Below are positions 6,614-11,605 of a DNA stretch of 11,605 nt, piece after piece. Location of the stretch: contig JBNMJK010000073.1 in the NCBI GenBank assembly GCA_050873765.1, forward strand, positions 1 through 11,605, read 5' to 3'. The position numbers and the translations under genes are program-made. Position 1 is the first letter of the stretch. The number at the start of each line of letters is the position of its first letter. This DNA comes from Sodaliphilus sp050873765 (GTDB lineage Bacteria; Bacteroidota; Bacteroidia; Bacteroidales; Muribaculaceae). The notes beneath the pieces are model-generated. The model was not told where the DNA came from and searched no databases. It saw only the letters and a program-made list of their open reading frames with translations.

Positions 6614-7555
6614 ATGACTGCTGAAAAAATCATAGATCCCGTTGACATCAGCCTGATTGAGAGTGAGCTGACGCCCGACCGTATGCTGCGCCGCACCAAC
6701 AAGGCCGGCAACGAAATCTACATCGTGGATGCCCACAGCGCGCCCCACATCATGCGCGAGATAGGACGCCTACGCGAAATTGCCTTCCGCGCAGGTGGCG
6801 GCGGCACCGGCAAAGACTGCGACATCGACGAGTTCGACACCATGCCCAAGCCGTGCCGCCAGCTTTTCGTGTGGAATCCGCATGAGCGCGAAATCATAGG
6901 GGCTTATCGCTACATCTTAGGCAGCGACGTGGAAATCCAGCCCGACGGCACGCCACACATCGCCATGAGCCACATGTTCAGCTTCAGTCCCGAATTCATG
7001 CGCCACTACCTGCCCATCACCATAGAGCTGGGCCGCTCATTTGTGCGCCCCGAATACCAGTCAACACGCATGGGCGTGAAGTCGATTTTCGCCCTCGACA
7101 ACCTCTGGGACGGACTTGGCGCGCTCACGGTGCTGCACCCCGAAGTGAAATACCTGCTCGGCAAGATGACGATGTATCCCTCCTACCAAAGAGAGTGCCG
7201 CGACCTGCTGCTCTATTTCCTGCACCACTATTTCCCCGACCGCGACGCGCTGGTCAGCCCCATTGAGCCGCTGCGGCTTGGAATTTCGCAGGAGCGGGCC
7301 TCGGCGTTTTTTGTGGGTGGCGACTTCAAGGAAGACTACCGGCGGCTCAACAAGTTTGTGCGCGACCACGGCATCAACATTCCACCGCTGGTCAACGCCT
7401 ATATGAACCTCTCCCCCACCATGCGCTTCTTTGGCACGGCCATCAACCATGAATTTGGAGAAGTGGAGGAAAGCGGCATATTTATCAACATCGACGAAAT
7501 CACCGACCAGAAGAAAAGTCGGCATATCCTCACATTTGAAAAAACAGGAAAATGA
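6614..7555 (+). CDS. glsB: Hemolysin-type GNAT N-acyltransferase (GlsB-like)
   Basis: The 313-residue product looks like the OlsB/GlsB-type N-acyltransferases (hemolysin-like GNAT fold). IGAYRYILG (95-103) and ITIELGRSFVRPEYQ (135-149) form the central acyl-donor-binding strands, and GTAINHEFGEVEESGIFINIDEI (274-296) is a typical C-terminal segment. The known Bacteroides GlsB transfers a 3-hydroxyacyl chain to the amino group of glycine, giving the monoacyl glycine lipid that GlsA then O-acylates. Other substrates such as ornithine or serine cannot be excluded from sequence. The frame opens at a TTG at 6605, but the ATG at 6614 is preferred, 17 nt after the glsA stop. The stop codon overlaps the next gene by ATGA, implying translational coupling. 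Confidence 0.85.
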   Translation: MTAEKIIDPVDISLIESELTPDRMLRRTNKAGNEIYIVDAHSAPHIMREIGRLREIAFRAGGGGTGKDCDIDEFDTMPKPCRQLFVWNPHEREIIGAYRYILGSDVEIQPDGTPHIAMSHMFSFSPEFMRHYLPITIELGRSFVRPEYQSTRMGVKSIFALDNLWDGLGALTVLHPEVKYLLGKMTMYPSYQRECRDLLLYFLHHYFPDRDALVSPIEPLRLGISQERASAFFVGGDFKEDYRRLNKFVRDHGINIPPLVNAYMNLSPTMRFFGTAINHEFGEVEESGIFINIDEITDQKKSRHILTFEKTGK

Positions 7556-9099
7556 ATATGAATCTTCTACGCATGATGAGCGTAATCATGGGCCTTTTGG
7601 CCTCCACTGCCATTTGCTCCGCCGCACCCTTTGAGGTGGAGTATGAGGGAGGCGTCACGGTCAACTATGGCAAAGGCGAACTGGCGCCCTACTACATCAG
7701 CGCTGGCCGTGGCGGCACGATCACGCAGCAATACTCCACGCTGGTGAGCGCCGCTATCCGGCACCAGACCGACACCACACGCCGCTTCTCCTACGGGTTC
7801 GGCGCTGAAGTGTGGAGCGGCTACTCCAGCTCAGTTTCGTATGACCGCTACGACCTTGCCTCCGGCAAATTCTACCGCCAGCCACAGCACCCTGCCCGCG
7901 CATGGGTGCAGCAGATATATGGCGAAGTGAAATACCGGAGTCTGTTTGCCACAGTGGGTGCAAAAGCGCCGCAGTCGCCGCTGGCTTCGGCCGACCTTTC
8001 GAGCGGCGACCTCGTGCGCAGTGGCAACGCGCGCCCAGGTACTGGCGTGAGCGCGGGGTTCGTCAATTTCCAGACCATTCCCTACACCAAGGGCTGGCTC
8101 CAAATCAGTGGCGAGATTGGCTATGAGCGGCTCTCCGACTCCGACTGGCTCAACAACCACTACAACTATTACAACAATTTCATCACCACCGGCTATTGGC
8201 TCAACTATAAGCAGTTTCACCTGCGCACACGCCCCGACCAGCCCGTGGTGTTCACCCTTGGCGCACAAGCCGCTTGCCAGTTTGCCGGCACACAGCGCAC
8301 CTACGAGAATGGCGTTCTCACCAAAACTGTGGCGATGCCTGCCAATTTCAAGAGTTTCTTCCGCAGCATCATTCCCGGTAGCGGCGGCAGCAACCCCGGC
8401 GACCAGGTGTATGTGGAAGGCAACCACCTGGGCAGTTGGGACATTATCCTTGAATACACCAACAAGCGCCTCGGCAAATTCCGCGCCTACCACCAAACCA
8501 TCTGGGAAGACGGGTCGGGCATCGGCCTCCAGAACGGTTTCGATGGGCTTTGGGGGCTGGAATGGCGCGCACGCAAAAAGGGACTGGTGAGCGCGGCGGT
8601 GATTGAGTATCTCGATTTCACCAACCAGAGCGGCCACATTCACTTCTCTGAGGAGCTTAACCGCGAATCGCCCATAAACGGCGGCGCCACCGGCATGGAT
8701 GACTACTACAACAATTACACCTACAATGGCTACCAAAACCGCGGTATGTCGATCGGCACGCCTTTCATCAAAGGCACCATCTACAACACCGACGGCTATA
8801 TGCGCTATCTCGACAATCTGGTGCGTGGCTTTCACATGGGCGTGAAGGGATACATCAGCAGCGTTATCGACTACCGCATGCTATTCTCCTATCGCAAAGC
8901 CTACGGCACGGCCGACCACCCACGCGCCAAGAGCGCGAGTGCCACCTGCATGCTGGTGGAGGTGGGCGCACAGCCTCTGTGGCTGAAGGGACTCATGCTG
9001 AAGGCGCAGTTCGCTTTCGACCGCGGGTCGCTTTTAGGCAACAACACTGGCGGACTGCTGTCGGTATCATATCACGGCAACTTTAACATCAAGAAATAA
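7552..9099 (+). CDS. Outer-membrane beta-barrel protein, probable Wzi capsule-assembly family
   Basis: The 515-residue product has a Sec signal peptide (MNMNLLRMMSVIMGLLASTAICSA, cleavage near residues 24-25). The mature part has alternating hydrophobic and polar strands rich in Tyr, Trp, Gly and Asn, typical of outer-membrane barrels. Segments such as ASADLSSGDLVRSGNARP (about 145-162), RAYHQTIWEDGSGIGLQNGFDGLWGLEW and MGVKGYISSVIDYRMLFSYRKAYGT look like the Bacteroidetes Wzi-type capsule-assembly proteins, and the length fits (E. coli Wzi is about 480 residues). Wzi binds capsule polysaccharide at the cell surface. A generic porin-like barrel is the alternative. The ATG overlaps the glsB stop; a second ATG two codons later is possible. 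No capsule biosynthesis genes are near, so the coupling to lipid acyltransferases is unusual. Confidence 0.68.
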   Translation: MNMNLLRMMSVIMGLLASTAICSAAPFEVEYEGGVTVNYGKGELAPYYISAGRGGTITQQYSTLVSAAIRHQTDTTRRFSYGFGAEVWSGYSSSVSYDRYDLASGKFYRQPQHPARAWVQQIYGEVKYRSLFATVGAKAPQSPLASADLSSGDLVRSGNARPGTGVSAGFVNFQTIPYTKGWLQISGEIGYERLSDSDWLNNHYNYYNNFITTGYWLNYKQFHLRTRPDQPVVFTLGAQAACQFAGTQRTYENGVLTKTVAMPANFKSFFRSIIPGSGGSNPGDQVYVEGNHLGSWDIILEYTNKRLGKFRAYHQTIWEDGSGIGLQNGFDGLWGLEWRARKKGLVSAAVIEYLDFTNQSGHIHFSEELNRESPINGGATGMDDYYNNYTYNGYQNRGMSIGTPFIKGTIYNTDGYMRYLDNLVRGFHMGVKGYISSVIDYRMLFSYRKAYGTADHPRAKSASATCMLVEVGAQPLWLKGLMLKAQFAFDRGSLLGNNTGGLLSVSYHGNFNIKK

Positions 9100-9103
9100 A
9101 AAC

Positions 9104-9532
9104 ATGAAGCATCTCATCACATATTTTTGGATTTTAGTGGCCGCCATGGCTTTCAGCGCGTGCACTCGCAATGGCGGCGACATAGGCGTGTGGTTCGGAA
9201 CATGGACCATAGAGTCGGTGACGGTGGACGGCACTGTGGTGCCCGACCCTGCCGGCGTTCACTACGCGGTGCAGTTTCAGGGACAAATCGTGGAAGTGAA
9301 GGAAGTGAACGAGCGCCACGACCCATACACCAACACCTATGGCAACTGGACCGAGGACGCCGACCAGATGCAATGGCTGTTTCCCGATGTGAACATATAC
9401 TTTGTGCAGCTTCCAGGCCTCACGAGGGTCAACAAGTTCACCATCATGGAGAAAAGCGCCCACCACGTGAGGCTCAAGCAAGTGAGCGACGCTGGCGTCA
9501 CCTACATCTACACGCTGCGCAAACTTGTGTAA
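9104..9532 (+). CDS. Small lipocalin-like lipoprotein
   Basis: The 142-residue product has a clear lipoprotein signal (MKHLITYFWILVAAMAFSAC, acylated Cys20). It continues with IGVWFGTWTIESVTVDG (27-43), whose G-T-W opening is typical of lipocalin-like Bacteroidetes lipoproteins. Further beta strands follow (YAVQFQGQIVEVKEV, NKFTIMEKSAHHVRLKQV, VTYIYTLRKL). This resembles the small periplasmic or surface lipocalin-like/DUF proteins of the phylum, which often bind hydrophobic ligands. No ligand can be assigned; a lipid-related role would fit the operon but is inference. It begins 4 nt after the barrel gene and is the last gene of the operon. No clear terminator follows before the convergent Rhs remnant ends at 9559. 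Confidence 0.75.
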   Translation: MKHLITYFWILVAAMAFSACTRNGGDIGVWFGTWTIESVTVDGTVVPDPAGVHYAVQFQGQIVEVKEVNERHDPYTNTYGNWTEDADQMQWLFPDVNIYFVQLPGLTRVNKFTIMEKSAHHVRLKQVSDAGVTYIYTLRKLV

Positions 9533-9558
9533 ACCTTATTTAACCAGCCATTCAAATC

Positions 9559-9786
9559 TTATCCGACAAAGATTACAACTGCAGCGGCGCCTTCGTGCGA
9601 GAGCGATATGGTGAGAAGGCGTTCCATGCTGTCGTAGGTATAACGCGTGATATCCACATTTATTGTATCGGCAGTGGTGTGCACCCGCTTTATTTCCAAC
9701 GGTTTGCCCGTGAAGCTGAGGTGATAATAGCAGTGCTCGAGTCCGCCCAAGTGTATATATACAGATATTATAAGCAATGGTATCAT
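9559..9786 (-). pseudogene. Orphan Rhs core fragment downstream of the immunity candidate
   Basis: This 75-codon frame starts with an ATG that overlaps the stop of the preceding gene (ATGA, 9783-9786). The first residues (MIPLLIISVYIHL) are AT-rich and unlike Rhs. From about 9750 downward the DNA becomes GC-rich and encodes Rhs-type sequence, including GLEHCYYHLSFTGKPLEI and RYTYDSMERLLTISLSHEGAA. The last part matches the Rhs core at the window's right edge (YTYDSMERLLTISLTHDGAA). It then diverges into VVIFVG and a stop, so the conserved end of the core and any toxin tip are missing. It is best read as a displaced, truncated copy of the Rhs core, of the kind left by tip exchange or duplication in Rhs loci. 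Whether the short peptide is made is unknown. Confidence 0.8.
9584..9642 (-). repeat. Rhs core direct repeat, copy A
   Basis: This 59-nt stretch matches 11547-11605 at 57 of 59 positions; the mismatches are at 9592 and 9600. The last 42 nt (9601-9642) are identical to 11564-11605. Both copies are in the same orientation, 1,963 bp apart. The second copy is cut by the window end, so the true repeat may be longer. Confidence 0.97.
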
Positions 9787-10655
9787 CCAAATGGAATAAG
9801 TTCTCCAAAATATTCAAAAGTAAATTGATCGATTTGCAACATACAATAGGATAAGTCAAAAAAGATAAGTCGGCGTTCTAAATTAGGGAAAATATTTCCG
9901 CGACATAATATCTTGTTATTGCTTAATGGCGGGTAATAAGTCGTTTTTTTTCTCCTATTACAAATGGTAGTAGATAGCAGCTTAATGATTTTGTATTGGC
10001 ACAAGTATTTTCTACAAGGCTTCACGTCATAACGTTCAACAAAACTAAAACCACTGCCACTAAAATCCGTATTTTGTATTTCTATTGTTTTATTATTGAC
10101 AAATCGTATTGTCAAGTTTCGTTCCGCTCTGTCACTGTACCTATATATATTTTTTTTGAAACAGTCAATTCCTAGTCTTGTTAACAAAAGGGGGCTCACT
10201 AAATTTGTCTTGGTTCTCCATTCTATCTTTTCCTTACTTTTTAATAAAAAAGGAGCTACATATATTAAAGAGAAGTCTTCTGAAAATGTTAGGATGTTGT
10301 TTGTCAAAAGAGGGAAGATTTGGCTACTATATTTCACAACAGCAGGATTGTTCAACCTTGCAGGCATAATGGTTTTTTTTCTGATATTATAATCATCCCT
10401 GTCTGTATTTATTAAATATAGTTGTAGTTGGCGTTTGTTAACTTTTTTATAATGATATGCGTCAGTAAAATTGATGACATGTTTTAAGTCTTTCGAACCT
10501 TCCCTATTTGAAACAATCACAGTAGAGTCATTATCAAACCTTACGGTTATTCTACGCACAGGACTATCTTCAAAAACATAGAGTTTTTGAATGTTTGCAA
10601 AAGCGTTTTCTGCTATACTATAGAGTAGCAGAAATGTTATTATAATATTTTTCAT
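9783..10655 (-). CDS. Secreted protein of unknown family, candidate immunity protein for the Rhs toxin
   Basis: The 290-residue product starts with a Sec signal peptide (MKNIIITFLLLYSIAENAFA, predicted cleavage near residue 20), so it should reach the periplasm. The mature part is basic, with beta-strand-like stretches, and matches no family I recognise. Its ATG overlaps the Rhs toxin stop by ATGA (10652-10655), implying coupled translation. This position directly after a polymorphic toxin is where immunity genes sit. If it is the immunity protein, its export implies the toxin acts, or must be neutralised, in the periplasm. The gene is strikingly AT-rich compared with the window's core genes, as is the toxin tip, consistent with the two being acquired together. 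The frame is intact. The immunity role is inferred from context only; an accessory or second-effector role is possible. Confidence 0.75.
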   Translation of the reverse strand: MKNIIITFLLLYSIAENAFANIQKLYVFEDSPVRRITVRFDNDSTVIVSNREGSKDLKHVINFTDAYHYKKVNKRQLQLYLINTDRDDYNIRKKTIMPARLNNPAVVKYSSQIFPLLTNNILTFSEDFSLIYVAPFLLKSKEKIEWRTKTNLVSPLLLTRLGIDCFKKNIYRYSDRAERNLTIRFVNNKTIEIQNTDFSGSGFSFVERYDVKPCRKYLCQYKIIKLLSTTICNRRKKTTYYPPLSNNKILCRGNIFPNLERRLIFFDLSYCMLQIDQFTFEYFGELIPFG

Positions 10656-11605
10656 CTTTTAAACCATTCCTTTCCGTATTTATCTTTAGAGTAAAGTGGC
10701 GTTATGCTAACTCCTGGTCCTTCATATATATTTTTCAAGAATTTAACTGAAATGTCCCTAAGTCTGGTAATTGTTTTCCATGCTGACTTTTGACCTAAAA
10801 GAGCTATTTTTAAGGCAACACTTTGATCTATATCAAAATTATATTTTGGCATATATGTGAATTTCCCGCAAGAAGAAAATTGGGCTCTATATGCACTAAC
10901 TTCATGGCTGGCACCATACCTATTATCCGGGCACCCATTAGTGTAACCAAATTCACCCCGTGCAATTTGACCTCCATGCCTGATTTCATGGGCATAGTTT
11001 CCAGGCATGTTTTCATCAATGTTCATTTGGAGAGAGCCATCTGCAAGTTCTTTGGTTTCTGGCTCACCTTCCACGGAAAGAAACGTGTACCGTCGGTTTG
11101 GGTCGTTTCTCATGTCTTCTATATCTTGAAGTGATTTTTGTACTTCCGCCAGTTGTTCATCCTTGTCTTTTGCGTCAGATTTGTTCAGCTCTGTTATTCT
11201 TTGATTTAACCGTTCTATATATATCGCGGCTTGAGTGGAGTCTGTGGAGTTGAAATACATGCCTGTGGGGTCGGTGAGGGTGATGGGGTTGGCGGCGCAC
11301 CATAGGTAGGGGCTGAGGTGGGGGTATTTCTCTGCCATGGGGTCGATGGTGTGGGTGCAGCCTATCTGTGAATCGTACCACCGGGCATGGCTGTCGTAGC
11401 TGTCGAGGCCGTTCTCGCGGTCGAGCTCTTTGGTGCCGTATTTGTGGGGCTGCCTGGTGTCCGACGGTGTGGCTGCCATGAGCATGCCGTAGGGGTAGTA
11501 GGCGTCCAGCTCCACGGGCTGGTTCTGCTGGTTGAGCACCACACGTGCGGCGCCGTCGTGCGTGAGCGATATGGTGAGAAGGCGTTCCATGCTGTCGTAG
11601 GTATA
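10652..11605 (-). CDS. Rhs/YD-repeat protein C-terminus with zincin-type metallopeptidase toxin tip (5' end beyond window)
   Basis: The frame is open at the window edge, so this is the C-terminal 317 codons of a larger gene. Counting from Met at 11590, residues 1-110 are Rhs core: YYPYGMLMA (31-39), KYGTKELDRENGLDSYD and HARWYDSQIG (50-77), and IDPMAEKYPHLSPYLWCAAN (82-101) ending in DPTG (107-110). The usual GRF after the YD motif is replaced by GCT. After residue about 120 the DNA turns AT-rich and a new tip begins: a charged helical, possibly coiled-coil stretch (120-160), then HEIRHGGQ (201-208), a canonical HExxH zinc site at 10976-10990. SHEVSAYRAQ (228-237) offers Glu230 as third ligand, as in gluzincin-like toxins. 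Rhs proteins form a shell that encapsulates such C-terminal toxins and are often exported by type VI or other systems; no export gene is visible here. The tip's substrate is unknown. Confidence 0.88.
   Translation of the reverse strand, partial: YTYDSMERLLTISLTHDGAARVVLNQQNQPVELDAYYPYGMLMAATPSDTRQPHKYGTKELDRENGLDSYDSHARWYDSQIGCTHTIDPMAEKYPHLSPYLWCAANPITLTDPTGMYFNSTDSTQAAIYIERLNQRITELNKSDAKDKDEQLAEVQKSLQDIEDMRNDPNRRYTFLSVEGEPETKELADGSLQMNIDENMPGNYAHEIRHGGQIARGEFGYTNGCPDNRYGASHEVSAYRAQFSSCGKFTYMPKYNFDIDQSVALKIALLGQKSAWKTITRLRDISVKFLKNIYEGPGVSITPLYSKDKYGKEWFKR
11547..11605 (-). repeat. Rhs core direct repeat, copy B (truncated by window end)
   Basis: This is the counterpart of 9584-9642 within the intact Rhs core, encoding YTYDSMERLLTISLTHDGAA. 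It differs at two positions and runs to the last base of the window, so homology probably continues beyond it. Confidence 0.97.

Noticed and set aside
7831..8835. Long minus-strand frame (334 codons) opposite the Wzi-like gene
   Set aside because: It is an antisense shadow of a gene with signal peptide, operon overlap and barrel pattern; its Val/Ala/His-rich product shows no motif.
10150..10157. Run of eight T (A on the coding strand) in the immunity candidate as a phase-variation switch
   Set aside because: The gene is AT-rich throughout and in frame, so a run of this length is not surprising; no repeat-associated frame alternatives were evident.

Overview
The window looks like chromosomal DNA of a Bacteroidales bacterium, plausibly Muribaculaceae or a Bacteroides relative. 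Promoters carry the Bacteroidetes -7 element TAnnTTTG with a TTTG-like -33 box, start codons lack Shine-Dalgarno sequences, and the gene families fit (UMP kinase, YfgM-like TPR membrane protein, AAA/DUF4143 ATPase, glycine-lipid acyltransferases, Wzi-type barrel, Rhs/YD-repeat protein). No rRNA, tRNA, CRISPR array or transposase is visible. Family assignments come from reading motifs, not from a database search.

Layout. (1) 1-2616: a TPR-like lipoprotein on the minus strand diverges from a membrane-anchored TPR protein, which ends at a clear rho-independent terminator. The UMP kinase gene pyrH follows and ends at a long hairpin. (2) 2617-5762: a 23-bp tandem array of five full copies and one partial copy lies directly upstream of a good promoter for an AAA+ ATPase with a DUF4143-type C-terminus. 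That gene overlaps by 4 nt, tail to tail, a polytopic membrane protein resembling GT-C glycosyltransferases. (3) 5703-9532: one promoter appears to drive four tightly packed genes: a PlsC-like O-acyltransferase (glsA-like), a hemolysin-type GNAT N-acyltransferase (glsB-like), a probable Wzi-family outer-membrane barrel, and a small lipocalin-like lipoprotein. The first two match the two-step synthesis of N-acyl glycine lipids in Bacteroides. The other two suggest an envelope-building operon. (4) 9536-11605, minus strand: the 3' end of an Rhs gene whose start lies beyond the window.

The Rhs end is the most interesting part. A GC-rich Rhs core ends at a DPTG motif and switches abruptly to an AT-rich C-terminal tip with a zinc-peptidase HEIRH motif. 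The toxin stop overlaps by ATGA the start of an unrecognised gene with a signal peptide, the candidate immunity gene. That gene's stop overlaps by ATGA a short orphan Rhs core fragment. At least 59 nt of the fragment is a near-perfect copy (57/59) of the core at the right edge of the window. This is the arrangement of a polymorphic toxin locus with exchangeable tips. The toxin-immunity pair looks like an undescribed periplasm-directed metallopeptidase effector, but that function is inferred.
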